This document shows, piece by piece, positions 8,931 to 17,597 of a stretch of 64,000 bases of DNA. Origin of the DNA: Winogradskyella haliclonae. Lineage in GTDB: Bacteria > Bacteroidota > Bacteroidia > Flavobacteriales > Flavobacteriaceae. Position 1 is the first letter of the stretch, and each line of letters begins with the position of its first letter. The DNA lies in the NCBI RefSeq assembly GCF_014635865.1, contig NZ_BMDQ01000003.1, forward strand, positions 62,001 to 126,000. The letters are read 5' to 3'. The notes beneath the pieces are model-generated. The model saw nothing but the letters and a program-made list of their open reading frames with translations, ran no database searches and was not told where the DNA came from. The position numbers and the translations under genes were made by a program.

Positions 8931-10178
8931 TTAGCTAAACTCAAGAAGCCAAGCCTCTTGTTTTTTTAGGAGGTACTGCTTCTCTAAGTCGTTATTAACA
9001 CAGTTAATTGCTTCGCTGATATGCTCAAGGGCAGATTTGAAATCTTTTGTGGCTTTATAATAATCTGCTTTTGCTGCGTAGTATAAATACTTTCGTTGTT
9101 CTAAAGCGTCTGGATTGAGTTTTTTGAAATACGCGTTGGCACTTTTATAATCTTCATTTTGAAGACATATAACTGCCATAGTCAATACATGCGAAGGCAT
9201 GGGTTGTAACTCGTAAAGTGATTGGTACCAATGTAAAATCTTATCCCAATTGGTATCTTCAAAAGTTCGAGCTTTTAAATGCTCAGCAGCAATCGCAGCT
9301 TCGTAATGGTATGATGAGAATGTTTCGGTTTCCACAGCTTTATTCATCATGGTATTTCCCAATTGTATCAAAGGGAAATGCCATAATGTTCTGTCTTGAT
9401 GCTTTAAATCTAAAACTTCATTATTAGTATCTGTTTTTGAAGCCAATCGTGCCGAATGAAAACACATCAATGCAAATAAGGCATAGACTTTAGGTTGACG
9501 CATCGTCTCATGTTTCAGTAGTAATCGACATAATCGCATGGCTTCGCCACATAAATCTTCTCTAATTAACTGCTCTTTTTTGTTGGAATGAAAGCCTTCA
9601 TTAAAAATTAAGTACAAGACTTCCATGACGGTTTCTAAGCGCTCATTCAATGCGTTTCCTTGAGGAATAGAAAATTTTAAATCTGCTTTTTGAATTGATT
9701 TTCTTGCGCGTACGAGGCGTTTCTTTATGGTTTCATGTTTGGTGAGTAATGCAGAGGCTATTTCTTTTGTACTAAATCCTGAAACTGTTTTAAGTGCAAA
9801 TGATATTCTATCTCTAGCATCTAGTTTTGGATGACAGGCCGTAAAAATCATCCGTAATTGTGCATCTTCAATTTCTTTATCGAGAAAGAGTTCGTTGATG
9901 GCTATGGCATCTGTACCAGTAGATAATTGACCAATATGTTTTTGTTTTGTTTTTAGTGTTCTGAAAATGTCTAGAACTCTATTTTTTGCAGCTTTAGTCA
10001 GCCAAGCCTCAGGATAGTCTGGTTGTTGTTTACGCCAACTTATGCTCGCTTTAAGAAAAGTGTCTTGTACAGCATCTTCTATAATATCTAAATGCTGCAA
10101 CCCAAAAATTCGAGTTAAAACAGAGACCATCTTTCCACTATGATGGCGAAATAGATGGTCTATGACTTTATGTTCCAT
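8931..10178 (-). CDS. ECF sigma factor with C-terminal TPR-like extension (ECF42 type)
   Basis: A 415-residue sigma-70 family protein. Residues about 8-75 carry region 2 (IIEDAVQDTFLKASISWR, then YPEAWLTKAAKNRVLDIFR), and about 115-170 carry region 4 (FSTKEIASALLTKHETIKKRLVRARK). The remaining 240 residues form a helical, TPR-like tail with the recurring phrase IFNEGFHSN and a DUF6596-type block. This layout, together with a YCII/DGPF gene directly upstream, is the hallmark of group ECF42, which is thought to be controlled through its tail rather than a membrane anti-sigma factor. None is encoded nearby. Start and upstream stop overlap as TAATG. Confidence 0.92.
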   Translation of the reverse strand: MEHKVIDHLFRHHSGKMVSVLTRIFGLQHLDIIEDAVQDTFLKASISWRKQQPDYPEAWLTKAAKNRVLDIFRTLKTKQKHIGQLSTGTDAIAINELFLDKEIEDAQLRMIFTACHPKLDARDRISFALKTVSGFSTKEIASALLTKHETIKKRLVRARKSIQKADLKFSIPQGNALNERLETVMEVLYLIFNEGFHSNKKEQLIREDLCGEAMRLCRLLLKHETMRQPKVYALFALMCFHSARLASKTDTNNEVLDLKHQDRTLWHFPLIQLGNTMMNKAVETETFSSYHYEAAIAAEHLKARTFEDTNWDKILHWYQSLYELQPMPSHVLTMAVICLQNEDYKSANAYFKKLNPDALEQRKYLYYAAKADYYKATKDFKSALEHISEAINCVNNDLEKQYLLKKQEAWLLEFS

Positions 10179-10525
10179 TAACTATCGAAGACCATAATTT
10201 CACGAATCTCAACAGTATTACCTAAATCATAATCCGGAAAATCTTCGGCAATTTTTTGTACAGCATCAAAGTCTCTCGCTTCTATTAAATAAAAGCCTCC
10301 TACAATCTCTTTAACTTCAGCAGACGTTAGATCCGTAACAGTTCTGTTTTCTCCAACAATTCTTCTAATCTGTGGCGTTAAAGCTTCTCCGCCTCTAAGA
10401 ATTCCTGCTTTCTCCATTTTACTTCCCCAAGCAAACCACTTCTCCATTCTTCCTTGCATATCTTCTGGTGATAACCCAAGGTCTGTGTACTCTTTTCCGA
10501 CAAAAATCATCATAAAATTTTTCAT
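10178..10525 (-). CDS. YCII/DGPF domain protein, partner of the ECF sigma factor
   Basis: A 115-residue YCII-like protein, an alpha/beta ferredoxin-like fold. Characteristic segments are MQGRMEKWFAWGSKMEKAGI, LRGGEALTP and VGGFYLIEARDFDAVQKIAEDFP. The family is related to muconolactone isomerase-like folds, and members next to ECF42 sigma factors are called DGPF proteins; their biochemical function is unknown. It is translationally coupled to the sigma gene by a TAATG overlap and is likely both its cotranscribed partner and a target. No TAnnTTTG box is obvious upstream, which would fit transcription by the ECF factor itself. Confidence 0.88.
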   Translation of the reverse strand: MKNFMMIFVGKEYTDLGLSPEDMQGRMEKWFAWGSKMEKAGILRGGEALTPQIRRIVGENRTVTDLTSAEVKEIVGGFYLIEARDFDAVQKIAEDFPDYDLGNTVEIREIMVFDS

Positions 10526-10655
10526 AATTTCTAAAATTTAATTGTTTATACCCTTATGACGTTCAAGAGAAAAGCAAAGGGGACAACTTTATTAATTAAT
10601 TTAGAACATGAAGATAAAAACTTTGAATTAAGTAGAAAAGAGGATTGTCTCTAAA

Positions 10656-11603
10656 CTAATTTGTAAGCTTAGCAACAATATCTTTAACTGGGAGAATTGC
10701 TTTAGTATGTTCAATACTAGGTCCAGCAACCCAAACCGTTTTGTAAGTTGCTTTTTTAGCTGCTTTTTCTGTAGCTTTCATACCAATAGAAAAGCGAATC
10801 ATCTTGACCCATTTTTTAAGCTTTCGATTTTTGTTTAAGACAGATTCTAACCAAGTTTGCTTGGTTCCTATTTTCTGAACATAAGGCGTATTAATAACAG
10901 TGCAAGGCGTACCAGAAATACGCTCAGTCATTACAATATCATTTGCACCATAATCTACACATGCTTGCTTATACTCATCTGTAACACTAGCTTCAACAGA
11001 AGCAATAAATGGACTACCAACTGAAACACCTGCTGCGCCATAACTCAGCATTTTATCAATATCTGCTTTACAACCTACACCTCCAGCTGAAATCACCGGA
11101 ATCAACAATTCTTTACTTAGTAAGCCTGTCAACTCTTGAGGTGTCATGTTTCCGCGGTGACCTCCGGCTTCATTATTAACAGCAATAGCAGCATCAGCAC
11201 CAAGGCCTTCAACCTTTTTAGCAAATTTTAAGTCTACAACATCACAAAATACTTTAATACCGGCTTTATGCGCTTGTTTAATTGTTTCTTCTGGACTCCC
11301 TAAAGATGTAATAATAAAATCGCAACCTTCCTCGCAAATCACTTCTAATTGCCCTTTATACTTTACGTTAGACTTGTTTACAATCAAATTAAAACCAAAC
11401 GAACCGCCTTCTGGTTTATTAGCCTTCAGTTCTTTAAGAGCAGCACGTAATTCCTCTAAAGTCCTATAATTTAAGGCTGGAATACAACCCGCAATACCAG
11501 CGTTCATGGCTTCAGTAACCATTGCTACATTAGATACTAAAAACATTGGTGCCTGAATAATTGGATGTTTTATTTGAAGTAATTGGGTAAGTTTTGTTTG
11601 CAT
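10656..11603 (-). CDS. NAD(P)H-dependent flavin oxidoreductase (nitronate monooxygenase family)
   Basis: A 315-residue FMN-binding TIM-barrel protein of the 2-nitropropane dioxygenase/FabK superfamily. Visible hallmarks are KHPIIQAPMFLVSN at the N-terminus, the AGGHRGN motif with its catalytic-type His near residue 147, VISAGGVG and the phosphate-binding GAAGVSVGSPF. Nitronate monooxygenases detoxify alkyl nitronates while FabK-type members reduce enoyl-ACP. The AGGHRG motif and the lack of a fatty-acid gene context favour the monooxygenase-like group, but the substrate is not proven. A predicted promoter (11623) and an 18-bp palindrome (11639) lie just upstream. Confidence 0.88.
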   Translation of the reverse strand: MQTKLTQLLQIKHPIIQAPMFLVSNVAMVTEAMNAGIAGCIPALNYRTLEELRAALKELKANKPEGGSFGFNLIVNKSNVKYKGQLEVICEEGCDFIITSLGSPEETIKQAHKAGIKVFCDVVDLKFAKKVEGLGADAAIAVNNEAGGHRGNMTPQELTGLLSKELLIPVISAGGVGCKADIDKMLSYGAAGVSVGSPFIASVEASVTDEYKQACVDYGANDIVMTERISGTPCTVINTPYVQKIGTKQTWLESVLNKNRKLKKWVKMIRFSIGMKATEKAAKKATYKTVWVAGPSIEHTKAILPVKDIVAKLTN

Positions 11604-11622
11604 CTTCTACTATAGATTTTGT

Positions 11623-11630
11623 CAAATATA
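11623..11630 (-). promoter_or_regulatory. Candidate -7 promoter box TATATTTG for the flavin oxidoreductase
   Basis: The reverse strand reads TATATTTG, a full TAnnTTTG match, 19 bases before the ATG at 11603. The palindrome at 11639-11656 falls where the -33 element would be expected. Confidence 0.5.
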
Positions 11631-11638
11631 CTAAAATA

Positions 11639-11656
11639 TATTATGCATGCATAATA
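11639..11656. promoter_or_regulatory. Perfect 18-bp palindrome, candidate operator
   Basis: TATTATGCATGCATAATA equals its own reverse complement over all 18 bases. It lies between the stop of the methyltransferase gene and the predicted promoter of the flavin oxidoreductase, over the -33 position. With no loop and no T-run it is not a normal terminator. A dimeric regulator site is the best reading; the regulator is unknown. Confidence 0.5.
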
Positions 11657-11659
11657 GTT

Positions 11660-12892
11660 TTAATCTAAGAATCGATAATAGCCACACTTTAAATAAGCAC
11701 CTTCTGGGAAAGTCACTGGATGATCTATATCATGTTTAGTTTTAAGCATGGTTTCAAACAGGCGAGACTGGGCGTTTAGGACACGCAGATTTAAATCAAA
11801 AAAAGATTGTGCTAAAACTCGTGAAGAACATGAGGCAAGAATCAGTAAACCATTTTTTGCTGTTAACTTCTCACCTAATTCGGCCAATTGTGCATATTTC
11901 TTTTTGGCCAATTCTATTTCTGATTGTTGCTTTGCAAAGCTTGGTGGATCAATGACTACAATATCATAACGTTTGTCTTTTTTAATTAAAGCCTCCATTT
12001 CCTTAAAAGCATCTCCAGAAATGGTTTTATGCTGGCCAACATAATCATTAAGTCTCCCATTATCTCTGGCGACATCCAAAGCTTGTTTACTAATATCTAA
12101 ACTCGTTACCTCATCTGCGCCATTTGCCAATGCATGAACAGAAAATCCTCCAGCATAAGAAAATACATCAAGCACCTTTTTACCTGTACTTAATTCACCT
12201 ACTCGCCTTCTATTTTCGCGATGATCCAAAAAATAACCTGTTTTATGACCTTTAATAACATTAGCAGAAAAGTTGATGCCATGCTCAATAAATTGTACTA
12301 CTTCATCTTCTAAAACACCATAAATTACGTCGCCATCTTTTAGGTTATGATTATTACTATTCTGTAGATTTCTGCTTAAACGCATAACAACAGTCTCTGA
12401 ATTAGAAACCTGTTGCAAACTATGTACTATCGGTTCTAAATATGGCAACCATATTTCTGAATACAACTTGACGACTAATACTTTAGCATATACATCTGCT
12501 ATTAAACCTGGAAAGCCGTCATTTTCGCCAAATATTAAACGATAACTATTAGTATTAGTGGTTAAGAGCTCTAGACGTAATGCATAGGCTTTTTCAATTT
12601 TAGTATGAAAAAAATCAGCATTGATAACAGCTTTGGTTTGCGCATTATGAATCACTTTTATTCGGATTGGAGACTTTGCGTCATACAGTCCTATACCAAC
12701 TACTTTGTTTTTATTCTTGCTGAAAATAATAGCCAAATCTCCCGTCTTTGCATCCTCATTGACCTTTACAATACTATTAGAAAACACCCAAGGATGTCCT
12801 TTTATAACAGATTGTTCGCCTTTAGAATTAAGCTTTACAGCCAAACGCTTGGGTTGATAAATTGATGTTATAGAGTCTGAAAATGTATTCAA
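11660..12892 (-). CDS. Class I rRNA methyltransferase, RlmI-like (PUA + SAM domain)
   Basis: A 410-residue protein with an N-terminal PUA-like RNA-binding domain (KGEQSVIKGHPWVFSNSI, residues about 20-95) and a Rossmann methyltransferase domain. Motif I is VLDVFSYAGGFSVHALANGA (about 245-265), and the cytosine-C5 type catalytic segment is VVIDPPSFAK. This is the layout of RlmI, which makes m5C in 23S rRNA, and its homologues; the exact target base in Bacteroidota is not certain. No ATG exists at the 5' end. The in-frame TTG at 12892 gives a family-like N-terminus and is preferred. Confidence 0.88.
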   Translation of the reverse strand: MNTFSDSITSIYQPKRLAVKLNSKGEQSVIKGHPWVFSNSIVKVNEDAKTGDLAIIFSKNKNKVVGIGLYDAKSPIRIKVIHNAQTKAVINADFFHTKIEKAYALRLELLTTNTNSYRLIFGENDGFPGLIADVYAKVLVVKLYSEIWLPYLEPIVHSLQQVSNSETVVMRLSRNLQNSNNHNLKDGDVIYGVLEDEVVQFIEHGINFSANVIKGHKTGYFLDHRENRRRVGELSTGKKVLDVFSYAGGFSVHALANGADEVTSLDISKQALDVARDNGRLNDYVGQHKTISGDAFKEMEALIKKDKRYDIVVIDPPSFAKQQSEIELAKKKYAQLAELGEKLTAKNGLLILASCSSRVLAQSFFDLNLRVLNAQSRLFETMLKTKHDIDHPVTFPEGAYLKCGYYRFLD

Positions 12893-12963
12893 ATGACAAA
12901 TAGTTTTGGAGTTGCAATTTAACTACTTATTTTGGCAGTTATAAACTAATAATTACAATAAAA

Positions 12964-13380
12964 ATGAAAATCAAACAATTATCACTTCTACTTGCGCTTG
13001 TTATCGTATCAAGTGTTTCTTTTGCTCAGAAAGTTAAAATCAAAAAAGGAAACGTTACCGTAGATAAAGTGAATACTTGTAAAATTGAAAAAGATGATGT
13101 TAGTCGCGGTGCATTTTATATTAACAACCTTCAAGACGAGCAATTACTGTACTTAAAATGGATTGATTGGGGACAATATGGCTATATGGAAATTTATAAA
13201 GCAGATAATCTAGATGATATCCTTTTTGAAACGGAAGTTGGAATTGGCTACAAAAAATGGATCGTTAAGAAATTATATAATGCCAAAGTATTATCTAGTG
13301 CAGGAATTAATGAAGATAAGCTGAATCAATTTGCAAAAAAGTTCGGTCGAGAATTCACAAGGAAGCGTAATAGATATTAA
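12964..13380 (+). CDS. Secreted hypothetical protein
   Basis: A 138-residue protein with a clear signal peptide (MKIKQLSLLLALVIVSSVSFAQ, cleavage after FAQ). The mature part is small and basic, with a beta-rich segment DEQLLYLKWIDWGQYGYMEIYK and a basic end RKRNRY. I do not recognise a family. It is divergent from the RlmI-like gene and is followed by a strong bidirectional terminator shared with dnaK. It is probably a small periplasmic protein; no motif suggests an enzyme. Confidence 0.7.
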   Translation: MKIKQLSLLLALVIVSSVSFAQKVKIKKGNVTVDKVNTCKIEKDDVSRGAFYINNLQDEQLLYLKWIDWGQYGYMEIYKADNLDDILFETEVGIGYKKWIVKKLYNAKVLSSAGINEDKLNQFAKKFGREFTRKRNRY

Positions 13381-13402
13381 TTAAAAAACTATCAAATATT
13401 AA

Positions 13403-13431
13403 AAAAGCCCAACAGTATTTGTTGGGCTTTT
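13403..13431. terminator. Bidirectional terminator between the hypothetical gene and dnaK
   Basis: AAAAGCCCAACA and TGTTGGGCTTTT form a 12-bp perfect stem around a five-base loop, with A- and T-rich flanks on both sides. It can end transcripts from both convergent genes. Confidence 0.88.
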
Positions 13432-13456
13432 ATATTTAATTTTTCAGAATCGAAAT

Positions 13457-15361
13457 TTATTTCACTTCTTCGAAGTCAACGTCTTCTACATTATCACCTT
13501 CGGCTTCTGGTTGACCTTGAGCTCCTGCATCAGGACCTGGTGCGCCACCTTGAGCTTCGGCTTGTGCTTTGTACATTTCTTCAGAAGCGACTTTCCAAGC
13601 TTCATTAATTTTCTCTAAAGCTGGCTCTATAACTGCTAAGTCTTTTGATTCGTAAGCTGTTTTTAATTCAGCTAGCGCCTCTTCGATTGGCTTTTTCTTA
13701 TCATTAGATAATTTATCACCAAACTCTGCTAATTGACTTTCTGTTTGGAAAATCATTGCATCTGCTTGATTTAATTTTTCAGCTGTTTCTTTAGCCTTTG
13801 CATCCGCATCAGCATTAGCTTCAGCTTCAGCTTTCATCTTTTGGATTTCTTCATCTGTTAATCCAGAAGACGCTTCAATACGAATATCTTGTTTCTTACC
13901 TGTAGCTTTATCTTCAGCAGATACTTTAATAATACCATTGGCATCGATATCAAAAGTTACTTCAATCTGGGGTGTTCCTCTTTTTGCTGGTGGAATACCA
14001 TCTAAGTGGAAACGACCTATTGTTTTATTATCTGCTGCCATTGGACGCTCACCTTGTAATACATGAATCTCTACCGATGGCTGATTATCAGCTGCCGTTG
14101 AGAATACTTGAGATTTCTTGGTAGGAATCGTTGTATTGGCATCAATTAATCTTGTCATTACATTACCCATAGTTTCAATACCAAGAGATAATGGCGTTAC
14201 ATCTAATAAAAGAACATCTTTTACATCACCTGTCAATACACCGCCTTGGATACCTGCTCCTAGAGATACAACTTCATCAGGATTAACGCCTTTACTTGGC
14301 GCTTTTCCGAAGAAAGATTCTACTGCAGCTTGCACTACTGGAATACGCGTAGAGCCACCTACAAGAATTACCTCGTCAATATCTGACTTAGATAAACCTG
14401 CTGCCTTTAATGCTGTTTGGCAAGGTTCAATTGTTCTTTTAATTAAATCGTCGATTAACTGCTCAAATTTTGCACGTGTTAATGTACGTACTAAGTGCTT
14501 TGGCCCACTAGCTGTGGCTGTTACGTATGGCAAATTGATTTCTGTTTGAGCAGAAGATGATAATTCAATCTTTGCTTTTTCGGCAGCTTCTTTAAGACGT
14601 TGTAAAGCCATTGGGTCTTTACGTAAGTCCATATCTTCGTCTGCAATAAACTCTTCTGCTAACCAATCGATAATTCTTTCGTCTACATCATCACCACCTA
14701 AGTGTGTATCACCATCAGTAGATAATACTTCAAATACACCATCACCTAATTCTAGGATAGACACATCATGTGTACCACCACCAAAATCGAATACCACGAT
14801 TTTTTGGTCTGTACCTTTCTTATCCATTCCATAAGCTAAAGCTGCTGCCGTTGGTTCGTTGATGATTCTACGAACTTTAAGACCTGCAATCTCACCAGCT
14901 TCTTTAGTAGCTTGACGTTGCGCATCATTAAAGTATGCTGGTACTGTAATTACAGCTTCTGATACATCTTGACCTAAATAGTCTTCAGCAGTTTTCTTCA
15001 TTTTCTGAAGAATCATTGCTGATAATTCTTGTGGTGTGTATAAGCGACCATCAATATCGACACGAGGTGTATCGTTGTCACCTTTAACCACTGTATATGG
15101 TACACGTTCTGCTTCTTTTTTAGATTCAGAATATTTATTTCCCATAAAACGCTTAATCGAATAAACCGTTTTTGTTGGGTTTGTTACTGCTTGTCTTTTT
15201 GCTGGGTCACCAACTTTAATTTCACCACCTTCAACGAAAGCGATAACCGAAGGTGTTGTGCGCTTACCTTCTGCATTAGGTATTACAACTGGTTCATTAC
15301 CTTCCATTACTGAAACGCAAGAGTTGGTTGTTCCTAAGTCAATTCCAATAATCTTACTCAT
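13457..15361 (-). CDS. dnaK: Chaperone protein DnaK (Hsp70)
   Basis: A complete 634-residue Hsp70. The nucleotide domain opens with [16 protein letters not shown] and carries [33 protein letters not shown] and the VGGSTRIP motif. The substrate domain (about 385-500) includes [14 protein letters not shown], and the protein ends in a Gly/Ala/Gln-rich linker with the acidic [11 protein letters not shown] tail. With DnaJ and GrpE it refolds proteins in an ATP cycle; neither cochaperone gene is in the window. The 207-base upstream region holds a TAnnTTTG box (15502) and a perfect palindrome (15478) near the predicted transcription start, suggesting repressor control. Confidence 0.98.
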   Translation of the reverse strand: MSKIIGIDLGTTNSCVSVMEGNEPVVIPNAEGKRTTPSVIAFVEGGEIKVGDPAKRQAVTNPTKTVYSIKRFMGNKYSESKKEAERVPYTVVKGDNDTPRVDIDGRLYTPQELSAMILQKMKKTAEDYLGQDVSEAVITVPAYFNDAQRQATKEAGEIAGLKVRRIINEPTAAALAYGMDKKGTDQKIVVFDFGGGTHDVSILELGDGVFEVLSTDGDTHLGGDDVDERIIDWLAEEFIADEDMDLRKDPMALQRLKEAAEKAKIELSSSAQTEINLPYVTATASGPKHLVRTLTRAKFEQLIDDLIKRTIEPCQTALKAAGLSKSDIDEVILVGGSTRIPVVQAAVESFFGKAPSKGVNPDEVVSLGAGIQGGVLTGDVKDVLLLDVTPLSLGIETMGNVMTRLIDANTTIPTKKSQVFSTAADNQPSVEIHVLQGERPMAADNKTIGRFHLDGIPPAKRGTPQIEVTFDIDANGIIKVSAEDKATGKKQDIRIEASSGLTDEEIQKMKAEAEANADADAKAKETAEKLNQADAMIFQTESQLAEFGDKLSNDKKKPIEEALAELKTAYESKDLAVIEPALEKINEAWKVASEEMYKAQAEAQGGAPGPDAGAQGQPEAEGDNVEDVDFEEVK

Positions 15362-15477
15362 AATTTGTTTATAGTTTTAAATATTTCTCCTGATAGCCAT
15401 CGAGGTAGAAATTATAATATGATTCATTAAATAATTACGATTTGTATTAGTCAATGATTATGCCATCAGAAAAAATA

Positions 15478-15490
15478 TGACATGATGTCA
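15478..15490. promoter_or_regulatory. Palindrome TGACATGATGTCA upstream of dnaK
   Basis: TGACAT and ATGTCA are a perfect inverted repeat around one central base. It begins about a dozen bases downstream of the predicted -7 box of dnaK (15502-15509), i.e. at the start of the transcript, a common operator position. It does not match the CIRCE element of HrcA. The protein that binds is unknown. Confidence 0.45.
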
Positions 15491-15501
15491 CATTATAAAA
15501 T

Positions 15502-15509
15502 CAAAATTA
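15502..15509 (-). promoter_or_regulatory. Candidate -7 promoter box TAATTTTG for dnaK
   Basis: The reverse strand reads TAATTTTG, matching TAnnTTTG, about 140 bases before the dnaK ATG. No convincing -33 TTG is seen at 17-23 bases. The long leader contains the palindrome at 15478. Confidence 0.4.
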
Positions 15510-15568
15510 AAACTGAAGTAAAATCTTTGGTATGACATTTGATAACTTAGAAGAAAAACTTAGATATT

Positions 15569-16048
15569 ATGAAACGTATACTTACATTTATTTTTGCCAT
15601 TACTTTGTTAAATAGCTGTACAACAGAAGAAATCGTTCAGGTTCAAAACAATGATTTTGTGTCTTCAGCTTTTGAAATAGTTGTCGATTTTAATGCCGCT
15701 AACAATTATGAATTTATTGAACCTTATGGTTTTAATGTATTTCCATCGGATGTAACTTTAGTTTACATTTTATGGGATACGATTAATGGTCAAGACGTTT
15801 GGAGATTGGTTCCGCAGACCGTGATTTTTGACAATGGTGATGATTTAGTTTACAATTTCGATTTTACTCAAGATGATGTTCGCTTCTTTTTAGAAGGTTC
15901 AGATTTAGATAATGTTGATGATATCTGGACGCAAAATCAAGTATTCAGAGTTGTTGTCGTACCCGCTGATAATGTTGGTCGTGTAGACAATTCAGACATT
16001 AACGTAGTGATGCAGAGGCACGGAATTACAAGTTTCCCGAGACGATAA
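15569..16048 (+). CDS. Hypothetical lipoprotein
   Basis: A 159-residue protein with a lipoprotein signal MKRILTFIFAITLLNSC; the modified Cys is residue 17. The mature part is acidic, rich in Asp, Asn and Val, and predicted mostly beta (VTLVYILWDTINGQDVWRLVP, FRVVVVPADNVGRVDN). I do not recognise a family. It is divergent from dnaK, and a terminator follows within 25 bases of the stop, so it is monocistronic. Location would be the outer membrane or periplasmic face. Confidence 0.72.
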   Translation: MKRILTFIFAITLLNSCTTEEIVQVQNNDFVSSAFEIVVDFNAANNYEFIEPYGFNVFPSDVTLVYILWDTINGQDVWRLVPQTVIFDNGDDLVYNFDFTQDDVRFFLEGSDLDNVDDIWTQNQVFRVVVVPADNVGRVDNSDINVVMQRHGITSFPRR

Positions 16049-16069
16049 TTAGTCGTCCTATATATATTG

Positions 16070-16100
16070 AAAAGCCTGAATTATAGTTCAGGCTTTTTTA
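16070..16100 (+). terminator. Rho-independent terminator after the lipoprotein gene
   Basis: AAAAGCCTGAA and TTCAGGCTTTT pair around a six-base loop, and a T-run follows. It marks the end of the lipoprotein transcript and shows that a coding start for the next gene at 16067 would be wrong. Confidence 0.88.
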
Positions 16101-16138
16101 TTTCCAAAAAAAAGCAAACACCATATAAAAACAACATC

Positions 16139-16146
16139 TATATTTG
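16139..16146 (+). promoter_or_regulatory. Candidate -7 promoter box TATATTTG for L-serine dehydratase
   Basis: TATATTTG fits TAnnTTTG and lies between the terminator at 16070 and the ATG at 16172, giving a leader of roughly 20 bases. A clear -33 element is not visible. Confidence 0.5.
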
Positions 16147-16171
16147 CGACGAAACTAAATCGTTTGCGCTA

Positions 16172-17596
16172 ATGGAATCTATTTCTGTTTTTGATATGTT
16201 AAGTATCGGTGTTGGGCCATCGAGTTCTCATACGCTTGGGCCATGGCGAGCAGCAAAACAATGGATTAAAGACCTTCAGAATAGAGAACTATTTACTGGA
16301 GTTGCCTCAGTACAAGTAGAACTTTTTGGGTCATTGGCATTAACTGGCAAAGGTCATGCTACAGATATTGCTGTACTCATGGGACTTTTAGGAACTGACC
16401 CTGTAACTTTTGATATTGCTGATATTCAGAATCAAGTGGATAAAGTGAAAGTCTCAAAAACTCTGATGCTTAATCTTGAAAAAGAGATTCCTTTCTATTT
16501 TGAGCAACATATTATTTTTAATCGCGAATTTTTAGATTTTCACCCTAATGGAGTAACTTTTACGGCTAGCTTAAGGAACGGATTAAAGAAATCTTCAACC
16601 TACTACTCAATTGGCGGCGGTTTTATTGTGCAAGAAGAACGCAAACGTGCCAAAAGACAAACCGAAAAGTTTGAAGGCTTCCCTTTTCCAATTCAAAAAG
16701 CCACAGAGATTTTAGAATATTGCAAAAAAGAAAAATTATCGATTAGTGAGCTCGTATACAAAAACGAATTATCATTACGTGATCCAGATAGAATTGATGC
16801 CAAATTAAAAGCCATTTGGGATGTCATGCTTGACAGTATGTATGTGGGTTGCCACACTAAAGGCATATTACCTGGTGGACTTAATGTCATTAGACGTGCT
16901 TACGAAACTCATGAAAAACTCAAAGGCAAAACACCTTACAGCAATGCTTACGAATGGATCCATTCCATAAGAGACACAGAGGTAAAATTTAGACAAATAC
17001 TTAAATGGGTGTCTTGCTTTGCATTAGCAGTAAACGAAGTTAACGCCTCTCTTGGTCGCGTAGTTACAGCACCTACAAATGGAAGTGCCGGTGTTATACC
17101 TGCAGTTTTAATGTATTATATGGTAATTGAAAATCATGATGCTGACTTTGAGGATATCAAAAAATTCTTATTAGTAGCTGGAGAAATCGGAAGTCTCTTT
17201 AAAAAGAATGCCACAATTTCTGCGGCCATGGGTGGTTGTCAGGCAGAGATTGGTGTATCTTCAGCGATGGCTGCAGGGGCACTTACAGAATTAATGGGTG
17301 GTTCTCCTGGTCAAGTACTTGTGGCTGCCGAAATAGCTATGGAACATCATTTAGGACTTACATGTGACCCCATTGGTGGCTTAGTCCAAATACCTTGTAT
17401 AGAACGGAATGCCATGGGTGCCATAAAAGCCATAAATGCTTCAGAATTGGCACTAGACACTGACCCAGAAAATGTAAAAGTCCCTCTAGATAAAGTAATC
17501 CAAACGATGTGGGAAACTGCAAAGGATATGAGTGCCAAATATAAAGAAACCTCAGAAGGAGGTTTAGCCATTGGTGTAAATATGGCAGATTGTTAA
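16172..17596 (+). CDS. sdaA: L-serine ammonia-lyase, iron-sulfur type (single chain)
   Basis: A 474-residue enzyme that deaminates L-serine to pyruvate and ammonia with a 4Fe-4S cluster. The N-terminal beta region opens [20 protein letters not shown], and the alpha region holds the cluster cysteines in [20 protein letters not shown] and IPCIERN plus the C-terminal Cys of NMADC. Beta and alpha parts are fused in one chain, as in E. coli SdaA. The frame is open 35 codons further upstream to 16067, but that stretch runs through a terminator and a promoter, so the ATG at 16172 is chosen. It ends one base before a convergent gene. Confidence 0.95.
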   Translation: MESISVFDMLSIGVGPSSSHTLGPWRAAKQWIKDLQNRELFTGVASVQVELFGSLALTGKGHATDIAVLMGLLGTDPVTFDIADIQNQVDKVKVSKTLMLNLEKEIPFYFEQHIIFNREFLDFHPNGVTFTASLRNGLKKSSTYYSIGGGFIVQEERKRAKRQTEKFEGFPFPIQKATEILEYCKKEKLSISELVYKNELSLRDPDRIDAKLKAIWDVMLDSMYVGCHTKGILPGGLNVIRRAYETHEKLKGKTPYSNAYEWIHSIRDTEVKFRQILKWVSCFALAVNEVNASLGRVVTAPTNGSAGVIPAVLMYYMVIENHDADFEDIKKFLLVAGEIGSLFKKNATISAAMGGCQAEIGVSSAMAAGALTELMGGSPGQVLVAAEIAMEHHLGLTCDPIGGLVQIPCIERNAMGAIKAINASELALDTDPENVKVPLDKVIQTMWETAKDMSAKYKETSEGGLAIGVNMADC

Positions 17597-17597
17597 T

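Noticed and set aside
14118-14549. Open frame of 143 codons on the plus strand inside dnaK
   Set aside because: It is antisense to the highly conserved ATPase and substrate domains of DnaK, has no family resemblance and no start signals; it is a shadow of codon bias.
15501-15533. Plus-strand promoter for the lipoprotein at 15569 (AATCTTTG near 15522)
   Set aside because: The first position of the -7 consensus is wrong (AA instead of TA) and no -33 element is seen, so it was not called.
16067-16171. N-terminal extension of L-serine dehydratase
   Set aside because: The stretch contains a rho-independent terminator and a promoter box, and family proteins start at the ATG at 16172.
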